DNA from: Alteromonadaceae bacterium XY-R5
Lineage (GTDB): Bacteria > Pseudomonadota > Gammaproteobacteria > Enterobacterales > Alteromonadaceae
Reading direction: 5' to 3'
NCBI GenBank assembly: GCA_001660395.1
Contig: LXWE01000004.1
Location: forward strand, 1-64,000
Length of the DNA stretch: 64,000 nucleotides
Below the pieces are notes generated by a model. The model was not told the origin of the DNA. It did not search any database and saw nothing but the letters and a program-made list of their open reading frames with translations. Each line of letters starts with the position of its first letter. Within the stretch, counting starts at the first letter, position 1. Both the position numbers and the translations under genes were made by a program. Below, piece by piece: positions 1-10,437 of this stretch.

Positions 1-75
1 TTCTACTTGGTCTACAACCGCCAATTTAAAAGCGAGAGAATAATCACGCTGAGTTCGCTTTGTATATGATTTCAT
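1..75 (-). CDS. IS3-family transposase OrfA, N-terminal fragment
   Basis: Only the first 25 codons are in the window; the gene runs off the left edge. The reverse strand starts ATG at position 75 and reads a basic, helix-turn-helix-like start (KRTQRDYSLAFKLAVVDQVE) that resembles the beginning of OrfA DNA-binding proteins of IS3-type insertion sequences. OrfA and OrfB of such elements are normally joined by frameshifting to make the DDE transposase. A GGAGAG ribosome-binding site sits a few bases upstream of the ATG. Family assignment rests on a short fragment and is moderate. Confidence 0.55.
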   Translation of the reverse strand, partial: MKSYTKRTQRDYSLAFKLAVVDQVE

Positions 76-127
76 TACACTCTCCAAATTACGTTTGAAA
101 AGTGTCAACGCTATTCAGGATGGGTCA
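1..127 (-). mobile_element. Left-edge insertion sequence, probable terminus near 127
   Basis: The orfA fragment is preceded by about 50 bp of non-coding DNA, as in the ends of IS3-like elements. Read on the minus strand, a TG-starting end (TGACCCATCC) begins at 127, consistent with the TG...CA termini of that family. The other end and the target duplication are outside the window, so the boundary is inferred. Confidence 0.35.
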
Positions 128-135
128 CTCGATTG

Positions 136-163
136 AAAAAAGCCGGCATTTGCCGGCTTTTTT
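136..163. terminator. Rho-independent terminator
   Basis: A perfect 13-bp inverted repeat (136-148 and 151-163, core AAGCCGGCA) has A and T tracts on both sides, so it can act in either direction. It lies between the IS end and the DUF3299 gene. It may have served a gene now displaced by the IS. Confidence 0.8.
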
Positions 164-264
164 AATGCACCTGTCCCGCCAGGCGAGATTCGGTGCCTAA
201 TTTGTTCTATGGTAGCTGAGGCGATAGACACGGCTTCGCGGCATAGTTAGAAAGAGAAAGTGGT

Positions 265-735
265 ATGAAAAAATTAGTCAATGGTCTGCTTGGTTTGTTG
301 GTGTTTGTCAGTGCTAATCTGATGGCTGAACCGCAGGAGATCTATTGGGAAGATTTGGTGCCAAAAGGCTATGAAGCACCAGAAGCACAGGTAAACCATG
401 ACAACGTGACGGGTCAGCAATATCTGGATGCTCCTGTTGTGTCTGAGTTAAATAATCAGGAAGTAAAAATTCCAGGCTTTATCGTGCCATTAGAAGGTGA
501 TGAGACTATGACCACGGAGTTTTTACTTGTGCCCTATTTTGGCGCCTGTATCCATGTTCCACCACCACCGCCAAATCAAATTATTCACGTTAAGTTTCCG
601 GCGGGTTTGCCGATTAACAGCTTGTACGATCCTATTTGGGTAACAGGTACCTTGCACACGGAAAGTTGGCAAGGTGAAATTGCCACAGTTGGATATCAGA
701 TGGAAGCGGTTAGCACAGCCCCTTTTGACGGCTAA
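265..735 (+). CDS. DUF3299 family exported protein
   Basis: This 156-residue protein begins with a typical signal peptide: Lys-Lys, a hydrophobic stretch of about 14 residues, then an Ala-containing cleavage site near residue 21 (NLMA-EP). The mature part carries the IYWEDLVPKGY start and the central IPGFIVPLE...EFLLVPYFGACIHVPPPPPNQ block characteristic of DUF3299 proteins, a periplasmic family often found near ABC-transporter or metal-handling genes. No function is established for it. A GAGAAAGTGG element precedes the ATG. It appears monocistronic, standing between a terminator and the chemotaxis receptor. Confidence 0.75.
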   Translation: MKKLVNGLLGLLVFVSANLMAEPQEIYWEDLVPKGYEAPEAQVNHDNVTGQQYLDAPVVSELNNQEVKIPGFIVPLEGDETMTTEFLLVPYFGACIHVPPPPPNQIIHVKFPAGLPINSLYDPIWVTGTLHTESWQGEIATVGYQMEAVSTAPFDG

Positions 736-885
736 TACATTAAAAAAGGCATCTTATTCAAAGGTCTAAGAGCTTTCATTGCATGAAGCAACTATAATGC
801 TTTGGTAAAAAAAATGTTAAAGTCGGAATGGCGGGAATTTTACCCCCGAGCAGTGTTTTCGGTTTCTGACAAAAAGGATAGCAGC

Positions 886-2505
886 ATGCAACTGATTCGA
901 AATATGTCCGTAAAGAAGAAGATCCTGTTAATTCCCTTTATCGGGACTGCCGCATTCGTCTTATACCTCTCCATGACGATGCATACAGCATTCAATAATA
1001 TTGAGTTGCTTGCCAATGCTCGGGATATGCAATTTCCCGTACTGCAACTGTCGTCTGATGCATTAGTAAAGATGGAGAAAGTCCGGGATACCCTGGCATC
1101 AGCCGTGACAACCGGTGATGAAGAAGGGTTAAAAACGGCTGAAACCCTGGCCAGTTCAACCCGAGAATTACTTAGTAAAATCAGTGCAACGAATGCCGAT
1201 ATGCGCAGTGATGTGCAGCCAATCCTAACCAGCTTTAATAACTACTATAAAGTCGCATATGACGTTTCCCAGTCGATGGTGAACAATACTGCCGATTTTT
1301 CTAAACTGGCTGATTTGTCTGCGAAAATGAACAAGAGCTATGAGATTGCCACACTATCTCTTGCTGAATTCCGTGATGCGCGTTTGAAAGCATTTCAGGG
1401 CGCCATTTCTGAATCTAACGAGGCTGCGAACACTCAGGTTTGGGCCGGAATGATATTAGGTGCAGTGACCACATTTTTGTTGTTTGCAGTCTCAATTCCG
1501 GTGGCGTTAGAGATTAAAGGCAATATCAGCAAAGTGGTCAGCTCATTGAAAGATATTGCTCAGGAAGATGGTGATCTTACTGTACGTTTAGAAGCAAAAA
1601 GTCAGGATGAAATCGGCGATCTGGTCTATTGGTTCAACCAATTTATGCAAAAGTTGCAGAACGTGGTGAAGTCTATCGTTGATGCATCCGGGCCTTTATC
1701 CGAATTAGCGGGTAACCTCAATGGCTTAACGGAAGAGACGAATCGTACGATCGAAATCCAGCAGCGTTCCGCCCGACAGGCCAAGGAAGCCGTGGACGAT
1801 ATGACCGCCAGTGTGAATGCGGTAGCAAGCAGTGCCGCGGAAGCCGCTGTTGCAGCTGGAGATGCCTCGACAGCAGCGAGTGATGGCCAGACAGTTGTGG
1901 ACCATACGGTGCGCAGTATTCAGGAACTTGCGGCGAATGTGCAGGACACCGCAGATGTGATTCAGAAACTAGAAACGGATTCGAATCAAGTGGGCGTTGT
2001 CTTAACGGTGATTCGCGGAATTGCCGAGCAAACAAATTTGCTAGCGCTTAACGCTGCGATTGAGGCGGCACGAGCCGGTGAACAGGGACGCGGCTTTGCC
2101 GTTGTGGCAGATGAAGTACGTACCCTGGCATCGCGTACCCAACAATCTACTGAAGAAATTCAATCTACGATTGAGCAACTGCAAAGTGCAGCGCGTTCAG
2201 CAGTATCTGTAATGGCTAAAGGTACCGAACAGGCGGGTGGCAGCGTTGAAACGGCTAATCGGGCAGGTGAAAGTCTGGAGGCGATAACCCATACCATCAG
2301 TAAAATCACCACTATGAATGACACGATTGCTCATTCAACGGGTGAGCAACAGCACGTTGCTGCACTGATCAGTGATAGCGTGGATGAAATTTATCAGCGT
2401 ACCGAAGAAACGTCGGGCCGTTCGGCTAAGCTGGCATCGGTAAGTGGGGAGTTGGCACAGTTGGCCAAACATCTCAAGTCGATTACCCAGCAGTTTAAAG
2501 TGTAA
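886..2505 (+). CDS. Methyl-accepting chemotaxis protein
   Basis: This is a membrane receptor that passes chemical signals to CheA/CheW. A first membrane helix (about residues 13-31) and a second one (about 187-206) enclose a periplasmic sensing domain. A HAMP linker follows, then a long coiled-coil signalling domain with the conserved hairpin tip [19 protein letters not shown] at about 378-396, followed by [15 protein letters not shown]. The reading frame is open back to a TTG at 802, but the ATG at 886 has an AAGGAT ribosome-binding site and puts the basic residues directly before the first helix, so I chose it (539 residues). The ligand is unknown. A terminator follows. Confidence 0.92.
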   Translation: MQLIRNMSVKKKILLIPFIGTAAFVLYLSMTMHTAFNNIELLANARDMQFPVLQLSSDALVKMEKVRDTLASAVTTGDEEGLKTAETLASSTRELLSKISATNADMRSDVQPILTSFNNYYKVAYDVSQSMVNNTADFSKLADLSAKMNKSYEIATLSLAEFRDARLKAFQGAISESNEAANTQVWAGMILGAVTTFLLFAVSIPVALEIKGNISKVVSSLKDIAQEDGDLTVRLEAKSQDEIGDLVYWFNQFMQKLQNVVKSIVDASGPLSELAGNLNGLTEETNRTIEIQQRSARQAKEAVDDMTASVNAVASSAAEAAVAAGDASTAASDGQTVVDHTVRSIQELAANVQDTADVIQKLETDSNQVGVVLTVIRGIAEQTNLLALNAAIEAARAGEQGRGFAVVADEVRTLASRTQQSTEEIQSTIEQLQSAARSAVSVMAKGTEQAGGSVETANRAGESLEAITHTISKITTMNDTIAHSTGEQQHVAALISDSVDEIYQRTEETSGRSAKLASVSGELAQLAKHLKSITQQFKV

Positions 2506-2512
2506 TCACGAT

Positions 2513-2537
2513 AAGGGGCTGATTTTGGCCCTTTTTT
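2513..2537 (+). terminator. Rho-independent terminator after the chemotaxis receptor
   Basis: A short imperfect stem (AAGGGG...CCCTT) is followed by a run of six T, directly after the receptor stop codon. Confidence 0.6.
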
Positions 2538-2634
2538 ATTGCGAGATACCTTTTCTTCTCGGGCCTCATCTTGTTAGGTGGCCCATAATCACGTAAACAT
2601 AGTGTCACTGTTCTTTACCTGAACCTTGTGAGAT

Positions 2635-3252
2635 ATGTCGAATTTTCATTTTTATCGCCCGAGCGATGGCCATGGCCTGGCGCATGATCCTTTTAATGCA
2701 TTGATTGCTCCGCGTCCTATCGGCTGGATTTCTTCAATGGACGCTGACGGGCAAGCGAATCTTGCCCCATACAGCTTTTTTAACGCCTTTAACTACACGC
2801 CTCCTATCATCGGGTTTGCCAGCGTAGGGTATAAAGACAGCCTGCGTAATATTGAACAAACGGGGGAGTTTTGCTGGAACTTAGTGACTAAGCCCTTAGC
2901 AGAAGCAATGAACGAAAGTTGTCGAGCAGTACAGCATGACGTGGATGAATTTGAGCTTGCCGGGCTGGAAAAGCGCGCATCACAACTGGTTAAGGTTCCC
3001 CATGTGGCAGCCAGTCCGGCTGTAATGGAATGTAAGCTAAGTCAGATTGTGCAATTGACGGGTGCGGATGGTGTGGCTTGTAATACGTGGCTTGTGTTGG
3101 GAGAAGTGGTGGGTGTGCATATACGTCATGACTTGCTTAAAGATGGCATATATCAAACCGCATTGGCGCAACCTATTTTGCGAGCCGGTGGCCCTGGCGA
3201 CTACTTTGAGATTCAACAAGAATCAAAGTTCTTTTTGCCAAGGCCTCAGTAA
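2635..3252 (+). CDS. Flavin reductase-like / FMN-binding split-barrel protein
   Basis: This 205-residue soluble protein matches the flavin reductase-like, FMN-binding split-barrel family. The pattern is an early LIAPRPIGWISSMDADGQAN strand-turn, then APYSFFNAFNYTPPIIGF, then a GEFCWNL segment. This family binds FMN and reduces flavins or acts as a partner oxidoreductase; the physiological substrate cannot be read from sequence. The ATG follows a GTGAGA element. The gene converges with the thioesterase gene, whose 3' end is only 7 bp away. Confidence 0.8.
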   Translation: MSNFHFYRPSDGHGLAHDPFNALIAPRPIGWISSMDADGQANLAPYSFFNAFNYTPPIIGFASVGYKDSLRNIEQTGEFCWNLVTKPLAEAMNESCRAVQHDVDEFELAGLEKRASQLVKVPHVAASPAVMECKLSQIVQLTGADGVACNTWLVLGEVVGVHIRHDLLKDGIYQTALAQPILRAGGPGDYFEIQQESKFFLPRPQ

Positions 3253-3259
3253 GCAATCG

Positions 3260-3664
3260 TTAAGCAGACTCTAATTGGTAAAGATGAGTCTGCATTTGTT
3301 GTTTATGATGCTCTGTTAACGGCACTGATTTCTGACTAGCATAATCAAAATGGACCAAGGTCGTGGTACCGGTTGAGCATTTCAGTCCCTGCTGCCAGAC
3401 TTCCTGATAGACATCGAAAGAGCTGTTGCCAATGCGGCCAATGTAAGTGCGAATCTCAACGTCCATACCGTAATAGATTTGCTTGAGCAGGTCGACCTTA
3501 TAAGAGGCCACAATCAGTGGCCAGTTATCCAAATCACGCACCAGGCTAAAGATCTCAAACACCGGTTCGCGAGCCGATTCAAACCACTGCACTATCACAC
3601 TGTTGTTCACATGTTTAAGTGCATCGGTTTCGTAAAAGCGGACTTTAAAATTTTCGCTAAACAT
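3260..3664 (-). CDS. Acyl-CoA thioesterase, hotdog fold (4HBT family)
   Basis: At 134 residues this has the length of single hotdog-fold thioesterases. The N-terminal VRFYETDALKHVNNSVIVQWFESARE is the diagnostic 4HBT segment, with the catalytic Asp in the ETDALKHVNN loop and the helix that follows it. Such enzymes hydrolyse acyl-CoA thioesters in the cytoplasm; chain-length preference is unknown. It lies 12 bp downstream of uvrA on the same strand, so it is probably cotranscribed with it. A GGAG ribosome-binding site precedes its ATG. Confidence 0.85.
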   Translation of the reverse strand: MFSENFKVRFYETDALKHVNNSVIVQWFESAREPVFEIFSLVRDLDNWPLIVASYKVDLLKQIYYGMDVEIRTYIGRIGNSSFDVYQEVWQQGLKCSTGTTTLVHFDYASQKSVPLTEHHKQQMQTHLYQLESA

Positions 3665-3676
3665 TCGACTCTCCTG

Positions 3677-6508
3677 TTATGCCTGCTTCAGCATTGGTTT
3701 GAGGAAGCGGGCCGTGTGAGAATGCGTCAGCTCAGCGACGTCTTCAGGGGTCCCTTCAGCAATGATCTGGCCCCCACCTGAGCCGCCTTCTGGGCCCAAA
3801 TCGACAATCCAGTCGGCAGTTTTAATCACATCCAGATTGTGCTCAATCACCACTATGGTGTTGCCGTGATCGCGCAGGCGATGCAATACCTGCAACAGTT
3901 GTTTAATATCGTGGAAATGCAGACCTGTGGTAGGTTCATCCAGAATATACAGGGTTTCACCCGTATCGCGCTTAGACAGTTCTTTCGCCAGTTTCACCCG
4001 CTGGGCTTCGCCCCCGGATAAGGTGGTGGCGGACTGACCTAAACGAATATATGAAAGGCCCACGTCCATTAGGGTTTGCAGCTTGCGCGCAATGGCCGGG
4101 ATCGGATCAAAGAAGTCACGGGCATCCTCTACGGTCATTTCCAGCACTTCATGGATGTTTTTACCTTTGTAGAGGATTTCCAGAGTTTCGCGGTTATAGC
4201 GCTTACCTTTACATACATCACAGGCCACATAGATATCGGGTAGGAAGTGCATCTCAACTTTAATCACACCGTCACCCTGACAAGCTTCGCAGCGGCCGCC
4301 TTTAACGTTAAAACTAAAACGGCCCGGCTTATAGCCGCGGGAGCGGGATTCCTGAGTACCGGAAAACAGTTCCCGAATCGGTGTGAAGATACCGGCATAG
4401 GTAGCTGGGTTTGAGCGCGGCGTGCGGCCGATCGGACTTTGGTTAATGTCGACCACTTTGTCCATCTTATCCAGACCGGTTATTGCCTCATAAGGTGCGG
4501 GTTCGGTCACGGTCGCGCCGTTTAATTCGCGGTGGGCGATCGCGTAAAAGGTATCATTGATCAGGGTCGACTTACCTGAGCCGGAGACGCCGGTGACACA
4601 GGTCATCACGCCAGTAGGAATACGGAGTGTCACATCCTGCAGGTTGTTGCCTGTTGCCCCTTTGAGTTCAATCCAGTGATCGTTTTTAACTGCATTACGC
4701 ACTGTCGGCACTTCAATTTTTTCGCGACCAGACAGGTACTTACCCGTTAACGAGTGTTCGCTGGCCATGATGTCTGCAAGGGTGCCTTCGGCGACAATTT
4801 CCCCCCCATGAATACCGGCTCCTGGACCGATATCAACAATGTAGTCGGCTTCTCGTACCGCATCTTCATCGTGTTCTACCACGATAACGGTATTACCCAG
4901 GTCACGCAAATGACGCAGGGTGCTCAGCAGACGCTCGTTGTCACGTTGATGTAAGCCAATGGAGGGTTCATCCAGCACGTACATAACGCCGACTAAGCCT
5001 GCGCCTATCTGGCTGGCCAATCGGATCCGCTGCGCTTCGCCACCTGACAAGGTATCTGCGCTGCGAGAAAGGCTGAGGTAGTTAAGACCAACGTTCACGA
5101 GGAAACTCAGACGGTCGTTAATTTCTTTGAGGATCTTCTCTGCTATTTGGGCGCGTTTGCCGCTGAGCTCTAAACCCTCAAAGAAGTTTAAGGCATTAGC
5201 GATTGATAAATCGGCCACATGTGGCAGGTTGGTTTGGTCGATAAATACGTTTCTGGCCTCTTCGCGCAGACGGCTTCCACCACAGCTATGACAATGCTGC
5301 ATGCTAATGTATTTGGCCAGTTCTTCGCGTACCGAGTTGGATTCGGTCTCTTTGTAGCGACGCTCCATATTTGGAATAATCCCTTCAAAGGGATGTTTGC
5401 GTTCCATGATATCGCCGCGATCATTGATATATTTAAATTTGATCGAGGTGCCTTTACTGCCATACAGCACGATATCCTGATGATCTTTGCTCAGCACTTC
5501 AAACGGCGTTTTTAAATCAAAACCGTAATGTTCTGCCACCGCCTGTAGCATTTGGTAGTAATAGAAACTGCGTTTATCCCAACCTCTGATTGCCCCGCCA
5601 GATAAGCTTAATTCAGGGTTAGATACCACTTTTATAGGATCGAAAAACTGTTTGGTGCCCAGGCCATCACAGGTTGGGCAAGCTCCGGCTGGGTTGTTGA
5701 AGGAGAACAGTCGGGGTTCCAACTCTGCCATGCTGTAGCCACAATGGGGGCAGGAGAAATTTGCTGAGAATACGAGTTCTTGCTTATGCGGTTCATCCAT
5801 AAAGGCTATCGTGGCGGTGCCGTTAGATAAACTTAACGCTGTCTCAAACGATTCCGCTAAACGCAGTTGCAAATCTTCGCGTACCTTAAAGCGATCGACA
5901 ACCACCTCAATGGTATGCTTTTTATTCATTTCCAGCGGTGGTGGGTCAGACAAATCACAGACTTCACCATCGATGCGGGCACGGATGTAGCCTTGTGCTG
6001 CTAACCCTTCCAGGGTTTTGACATGTTCGCCTTTGCGATCTTTTACAATTGGCGCCAGCAGCATCAGCTTGGTGCCCTCTTCCATTTCTAATACGCGATC
6101 CACCATTTGGCTGACAGTTTGCGCATCCAAAGGCACTTTATGGGTTGGGCAGCGCGGCTCACCAACTCTGGCAAACAGCAGGCGCAGGTAATCGTATATT
6201 TCGGTAATGGTCCCTACGGTTGAACGCGGGTTGTGCGAGGTCGACTTTTGCTCAATGGAAATGGCCGGCGACAGGCCTTCGATATGATCTACATCCGGTT
6301 TTTCCATCATCGATAAAAACTGGCGGGCGTAGGCTGACAGGGATTCTACATAACGTCGCTGGCCTTCAGCATATAGTGTATCAAATGCCAGAGATGATTT
6401 ACCGGAACCGGATAAGCCTGTAATGACAATTAACTTATCCCGGGGAAGTTCCAGATTAATGTTTTTAAGGTTATGTGTACGGGCACCGCGAACAGCTATC
6501 TTTTCCAT
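3677..6508 (-). CDS. uvrA: Excinuclease ABC subunit A
   Basis: UvrA is the damage-recognition ATPase of nucleotide excision repair. It dimerises and loads UvrB on lesions. The protein has two ABC ATPase modules: the first Walker [10 protein letters not shown] lies near residue 31, and the second GVSGSGKST lies in the C-terminal half. Two LSGGEAQR signatures and the paired-cysteine zinc modules ([22 protein letters not shown]) are visible. The frame opens at a TTG at 6523, but the internal ATG at 6508 gives the family start [17 protein letters not shown], so 943 residues are called. It is divergent from yajR-ssb, the usual arrangement in this group. Confidence 0.97.
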   Translation of the reverse strand: MEKIAVRGARTHNLKNINLELPRDKLIVITGLSGSGKSSLAFDTLYAEGQRRYVESLSAYARQFLSMMEKPDVDHIEGLSPAISIEQKSTSHNPRSTVGTITEIYDYLRLLFARVGEPRCPTHKVPLDAQTVSQMVDRVLEMEEGTKLMLLAPIVKDRKGEHVKTLEGLAAQGYIRARIDGEVCDLSDPPPLEMNKKHTIEVVVDRFKVREDLQLRLAESFETALSLSNGTATIAFMDEPHKQELVFSANFSCPHCGYSMAELEPRLFSFNNPAGACPTCDGLGTKQFFDPIKVVSNPELSLSGGAIRGWDKRSFYYYQMLQAVAEHYGFDLKTPFEVLSKDHQDIVLYGSKGTSIKFKYINDRGDIMERKHPFEGIIPNMERRYKETESNSVREELAKYISMQHCHSCGGSRLREEARNVFIDQTNLPHVADLSIANALNFFEGLELSGKRAQIAEKILKEINDRLSFLVNVGLNYLSLSRSADTLSGGEAQRIRLASQIGAGLVGVMYVLDEPSIGLHQRDNERLLSTLRHLRDLGNTVIVVEHDEDAVREADYIVDIGPGAGIHGGEIVAEGTLADIMASEHSLTGKYLSGREKIEVPTVRNAVKNDHWIELKGATGNNLQDVTLRIPTGVMTCVTGVSGSGKSTLINDTFYAIAHRELNGATVTEPAPYEAITGLDKMDKVVDINQSPIGRTPRSNPATYAGIFTPIRELFSGTQESRSRGYKPGRFSFNVKGGRCEACQGDGVIKVEMHFLPDIYVACDVCKGKRYNRETLEILYKGKNIHEVLEMTVEDARDFFDPIPAIARKLQTLMDVGLSYIRLGQSATTLSGGEAQRVKLAKELSKRDTGETLYILDEPTTGLHFHDIKQLLQVLHRLRDHGNTIVVIEHNLDVIKTADWIVDLGPEGGSGGGQIIAEGTPEDVAELTHSHTARFLKPMLKQA

Positions 6509-6733
6509 TGGGTCTCGCTTCAAGCCTGAAAAAGAGCAGTATTACACACTCGACGAATTAGCTCTATGCTCTGTCTGTATCTTTAACCAGTATTTGTATG
6601 AAATGACCCACAGCTGCAATTCGTCTCCTGATAGCTAAATTCGGTCGTAGCAATCGACTCAGTTGACTTTAGCCCTGCGCAAAATGTGGTAGACTTTTGC
6701 GCCCAGATTTTGAATTTTACCGGCGTAGTTACC

Positions 6734-8080
6734 TTGAATAAGACCGAGATCCGTACCGCTTTGTCTCTTGCAGCTGTTTATGTGCTGCGCATGTTGGGAC
6801 TGTTTATGGTGATGCCGGTACTGGCAGTACTGGCGAAAGACTTTCCTGACTACTCTCCTCTGCTCGTTGGCCTGGCCATAGGCGGTTATGGTCTAACCCA
6901 GGCTGTCTTGCAAATCCCGATGGGCGTGTTGTCCGATAGATGGGGGCGTAAACCCGTTATCCTGTTTGGTTTAAGTCTGTTTTGTGTTGGTAGCTTAGTG
7001 GCAGCCATGGCTGATTCTATGCTGTGGCTAACCATTGGACGTTTTTTACAAGGGGCCGGTGCAATTGCGGGGGCGATTATGGCGCTCGCGGGGGATGTCA
7101 GTCGCGATAGCCAGCGCAGTAAGGTGATGGCGATTATCGGTATTGCCATTGGTTTTTCTTTTTATCTGGCTGTGCTTCTGGGGCCAATCGTAGCCAACCA
7201 TTTTGGGTTGCAGGGCATCTTTGCCATTACCGGCATACTGGCTCTGTTGTGTATGCCGCTGGTGTTATTTGTTGTGCCAAGTGGTCAGCACCTGGCGCCT
7301 CAGGGTGACACGTTGCCGAATTTAGCGGATGTTGCGACATTATTTCGCGATGGACGTTTAATGCGCCTGAATGTTGGTGTGCTTCTTCTTCATATGATGA
7401 TCACATTATTGTTTGTGCAGGTACCTGGATTATTAATCGGTTTTGGCTGGCAATTACAGGATCACTGGTTGATCTATCTGCCGGTGTTAATAGCATCGAT
7501 TATTGGTCTCGGATTGTTGATGTCTATGGGGCGTAAGCGCGGGGTAAAACCCACCTTGTTACTGGCCATTGGTCTTCTGTTACTGGCGTTTGCAGGTTTG
7601 TGGGCAGAAGCTCAGCATTTTAGCTGGTTAGTGGCATTGGTGTGGTTATTTTTTACCGGATTTAATTATTTGGAAGCCAATTTCCCTGCTCTGGTGTCGA
7701 GCATTGCTCCTGCGGGTAAAAAGGGCTCTGCCATGGGCATTTATGCCAGTTTCCAGTTTTTTGGCGCGTTTCTTGGTGGTCTGATTTCCGGTTCATTAAC
7801 TCAAGCCCTTGGCAGTCATTGGGTTTTCGCCATAGGTGCAGGTATTTGCATTATTTGGCTGTTGATTATGAAAGGATTGAATGGCGTTGAACCCCTAAAA
7901 CGTTATACACTAAAAGTTGATTTAACTGCCTGGACACAATCCCAAATTAGCCAGCGTTTAGCGGGCATTGCCGGGATAAAAGATATCACTTTGGTGCCTG
8001 ATAGCGGCATCTTGTATCTGAAAGTGGATAGCAAAGAGTTTAGTTTGCAGCAGGCCAAGCAAGCACTAAAAGTAGAATGA
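6734..8080 (+). CDS. yajR: MFS transporter with C-terminal YAM domain, YajR-like
   Basis: This is a twelve-helix major facilitator transporter. The signature [12 protein letters not shown] lies between helices 2 and 3. After the last helix, about 65 residues ([20 protein letters not shown]...) form the ferredoxin-like YAM domain typical of YajR; the substrate is unknown. No ATG is available. The frame is open from a GTG at 6686, but that region looks like an extended -10 promoter element, and the TTG at 6734 gives a family-like start ([23 protein letters not shown]). The start is therefore uncertain. It lies 16 bp upstream of ssb. Confidence 0.85.
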   Translation: MNKTEIRTALSLAAVYVLRMLGLFMVMPVLAVLAKDFPDYSPLLVGLAIGGYGLTQAVLQIPMGVLSDRWGRKPVILFGLSLFCVGSLVAAMADSMLWLTIGRFLQGAGAIAGAIMALAGDVSRDSQRSKVMAIIGIAIGFSFYLAVLLGPIVANHFGLQGIFAITGILALLCMPLVLFVVPSGQHLAPQGDTLPNLADVATLFRDGRLMRLNVGVLLLHMMITLLFVQVPGLLIGFGWQLQDHWLIYLPVLIASIIGLGLLMSMGRKRGVKPTLLLAIGLLLLAFAGLWAEAQHFSWLVALVWLFFTGFNYLEANFPALVSSIAPAGKKGSAMGIYASFQFFGAFLGGLISGSLTQALGSHWVFAIGAGICIIWLLIMKGLNGVEPLKRYTLKVDLTAWTQSQISQRLAGIAGIKDITLVPDSGILYLKVDSKEFSLQQAKQALKVE

Positions 8081-8096
8081 GAGTTTAGGAGTCGAC

Positions 8097-8675
8097 ATGG
8101 CAAGTAGAGGCGTCAACAAGGTTATCCTGGTAGGTAATGTAGGCCAGGATCCAGAAGTACGTTATATGCCTAACGGTAATGCAGTAGCGAATCTGAGCGT
8201 TGCCACCAGTGAAAGCTGGAAAGATCAGCAAGGCCAAATGCAAGAGCGTACCGAGTGGCACCGTGTCACTATGTATCGTCGTCTGGCGGAAATTGCTGGC
8301 GAGTATTTGCGTAAAGGCTCACAAGTTTATCTTGAAGGTAAACTACAAACCCGTAAGTGGCAGGATCAACAAGGTCAGGACCGCTTCACCACAGAAATCA
8401 TTGCCGACCAGATGCAAATGCTGGGTGGCCGTGGTCAGGAAGGTGGCAGTAGTGGCGGCGGTAACTATCAGCCGCGTCAATCGGCTCCTCAGCAAGGTGG
8501 CGGTTATAACCAGCCTCAGGGCGGTGGTCAGTCTTACCAGCCATACCCAAATCAGGGCGGTCAGCAGGCTCCTCAGCAAGGTAGCGGCTACAGCCAGCCT
8601 CAGAGTGGTGGCCAACAGGCTCCGCGTCCAATGGCAGAACCTGACTTCGATTTTGATGACGATATTCCGTTCTAG
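8097..8675 (+). CDS. ssb: Single-stranded DNA-binding protein
   Basis: SSB coats single-stranded DNA during replication, recombination and repair. The 192-residue protein has the OB-fold start [20 protein letters not shown] and the [20 protein letters not shown] core. A long Gly/Gln/Pro-rich linker (about residues 112-180) leads to the acidic tail [10 protein letters not shown], which recruits partner proteins. An AGGAG ribosome-binding site precedes the ATG. It is followed by a strong terminator, which separates it from the pilus operon. Confidence 0.98.
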   Translation: MASRGVNKVILVGNVGQDPEVRYMPNGNAVANLSVATSESWKDQQGQMQERTEWHRVTMYRRLAEIAGEYLRKGSQVYLEGKLQTRKWQDQQGQDRFTTEIIADQMQMLGGRGQEGGSSGGGNYQPRQSAPQQGGGYNQPQGGGQSYQPYPNQGGQQAPQQGSGYSQPQSGGQQAPRPMAEPDFDFDDDIPF

Positions 8676-8703
8676 CGTTTACGTAGAGTGATAAATTTTA
8701 AGG

Positions 8704-8730
8704 AGCCTGCATTTTTGCAGGCTTTTTTTT
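8704..8730 (+). terminator. Rho-independent terminator after ssb
   Basis: An 8-bp stem (AGCCTGCA / TGCAGGCT) with a 4-base loop is followed by eight T. Confidence 0.9.
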
Positions 8731-8890
8731 GCCTAATTGTGACAGATATCAAGTAAATCTTTGCAAACCTCAGTGTATTTTAACTCGCTGTAGTGCTAAG
8801 GTTTTTGTTGCTAACTCTATCATTTTTATAGGCAAATTTACGGCCTATATGATGTAATAAAACCTTGTTAAGGACGCTGACATTCTCATT

Positions 8891-9817
8891 ATGCATAAAG
8901 GCTGGCGCGAACTTTTAAAACAAAAATTCAAGAAACCTTCGGCCTTTCTGTCTCTAGGGCTACGCATGGGCGCAAGTAACCTTGAGTTGAGCGTACTTAA
9001 AAAGGTTTCTGGTCATCCAAAGTGGATGCTGCAACACACCTTGCCTCGGTTTGAATGGCAAAAGGAACTCAAGCGCTATATTCAGCAAAATGGCCTGGGA
9101 AATTGTCCCTGTCATGTGTCTTTGTCGTCTAATCAATACCAGTTACTTCAAATAGATAAACCGGCCGTTGGCGCGGATGAAATTACTCAGGCCTTAAAGT
9201 GGCAGGTGAAAGATCTGCTTCTGAGTCAGGATGATGTGGTGCTTGAATACTTTGATATCCCAGCGCAAATGGCCGGTGCCGAAAAAATCAATGTGGTTGC
9301 TGTCGAGCGTGCGCCCCTGTTGGCTTTAATTCAAGAATTAGATGATGCTGGCCTGGCTGTCGCGTCAGTCACCATCGAAGAACTAGCCCTGTGTGAATTG
9401 CCGATTAAAGCGGAAGGTGCGGTGATGACACTTTATCAGCGTGGAGGCGGTGAAATGATCATGAGCATCGTCAAAAACGGAGTGTTGTATTTTAGCCGAC
9501 GTCTCAAGGGGTATGAAAATCTGTCTCAATTGTCGGAAGAGGAATTGGCAATGGGCAGTATCGATGCGCTAAGTATCGAATTGCAGCGTTCTCTTGATTA
9601 CTTTGAAAGCCAGCTACGGCAGGCCCCGGTAAAAGATATTTTGCTGATACTACCCGAGGGAAACGTGACACAAATTGCTGCTATGTTGAATAACAACATT
9701 AGTGCAAATGTAGCTCTGTATGAACTTGAACTGCCATGTTCGCCTGAAACTCAGTTTGCTTCGCGCGATAGCATTAGCCTCGGGGCTGCGCTGATACAAT
9801 TGCAGCAGGTGGCATAA
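8891..9817 (+). CDS. mshI: MSHA pilus biogenesis protein MshI (PilM-like)
   Basis: This is the first gene of the MSHA operon. The 308-residue protein has the actin-like fold pattern of PilM/MshI: LGLRMGASNLELSVL near the start, then GADEITQALKWQVKDLL and a C-terminal LQRSLDYFESQLRQAPVKDILL segment. PilM-like proteins sit on the cytoplasmic face and dock to the N-terminus of the PilN-like partner, encoded here by the next gene, whose ATG overlaps this stop region. The mshH (csrD-like) gene often present between ssb and mshI is absent. The upstream 160-bp AT-rich gap probably holds the operon promoter. Confidence 0.9.
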   Translation: MHKGWRELLKQKFKKPSAFLSLGLRMGASNLELSVLKKVSGHPKWMLQHTLPRFEWQKELKRYIQQNGLGNCPCHVSLSSNQYQLLQIDKPAVGADEITQALKWQVKDLLLSQDDVVLEYFDIPAQMAGAEKINVVAVERAPLLALIQELDDAGLAVASVTIEELALCELPIKAEGAVMTLYQRGGGEMIMSIVKNGVLYFSRRLKGYENLSQLSEEELAMGSIDALSIELQRSLDYFESQLRQAPVKDILLILPEGNVTQIAAMLNNNISANVALYELELPCSPETQFASRDSISLGAALIQLQQVA

Positions 9818-10437
9818 TGAAAACGCGGGTTAATTTATATACGCAGGAGCTTCAGGGCCAGTACCAGTTAATCCATTTGCCATTTTTGCTGACTTTGGCC
9901 TCTGCACTGTTGCTGGTTTTACTTGCCTGGTACGTGGGTCTGGCACGTCAGGAAGCTGGGTTAGAACACAGACTTAAACTGGTGAATCAAGAACAGCAGA
10001 GTCTGGACCAACAGCTTAAATCTTTAAGTAAGTTATTAAGTGAACGACATGAAGATGCGCAACTGGCGGCGACGCAGAGCGAATTGCAGCAGAAGCTGCA
10101 GGGACGAAAAGCGCTGATGCAGGAACTCGCAGGTCAGGATGGCCTAAAAAGTCGAGGCTTTTCTGATCTTATGTTGGCGTTGGCTGACAATACAAATGAT
10201 GACATCTGGTTAACCCGTATTTTACTGAATGGGCAGCAACTCAGATTAGAAGGTGGAGTGCTGCACTCTGATAGTTTGCCGAACTGGTTAACTCAGTTGG
10301 GCGCGAGTGATTATTTACGAGGCAAGGAGTTTGCCACTGCACGTATTTATCGTGATAGTCAGGATGAGCTGCAGTTTGTACTGAGCGCAGAGCCGGAAAG
10401 TGTTAAACCCAGTAAGGGAGCGCAACATGGCAAGTAA
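9817..10437 (+). CDS. MSHA biogenesis protein, PilN-like
   Basis: The 206-residue protein starts with MKTRVNLYTQEL, the short cytoplasmic motif by which PilN binds PilM. One membrane helix (about residues 23-42) follows, then a periplasmic coiled coil (about 46-108) and a small C-terminal domain. It would form the inner-membrane alignment complex with the PilM-like and PilO-like products encoded on either side. The start codon overlaps the end of mshI, and its end overlaps the start of mshJ. It is often annotated as a second MshI protein. Confidence 0.88.
   Translation: MKTRVNLYTQELQGQYQLIHLPFLLTLASALLLVLLAWYVGLARQEAGLEHRLKLVNQEQQSLDQQLKSLSKLLSERHEDAQLAATQSELQQKLQGRKALMQELAGQDGLKSRGFSDLMLALADNTNDDIWLTRILLNGQQLRLEGGVLHSDSLPNWLTQLGASDYLRGKEFATARIYRDSQDELQFVLSAEPESVKPSKGAQHGK

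Noticed and set aside
8343..8631. Several overlapping frames opposite the ssb C-terminal region
   Set aside because: They mirror the repetitive Gly/Gln linker of SSB and lack ribosome-binding sites.
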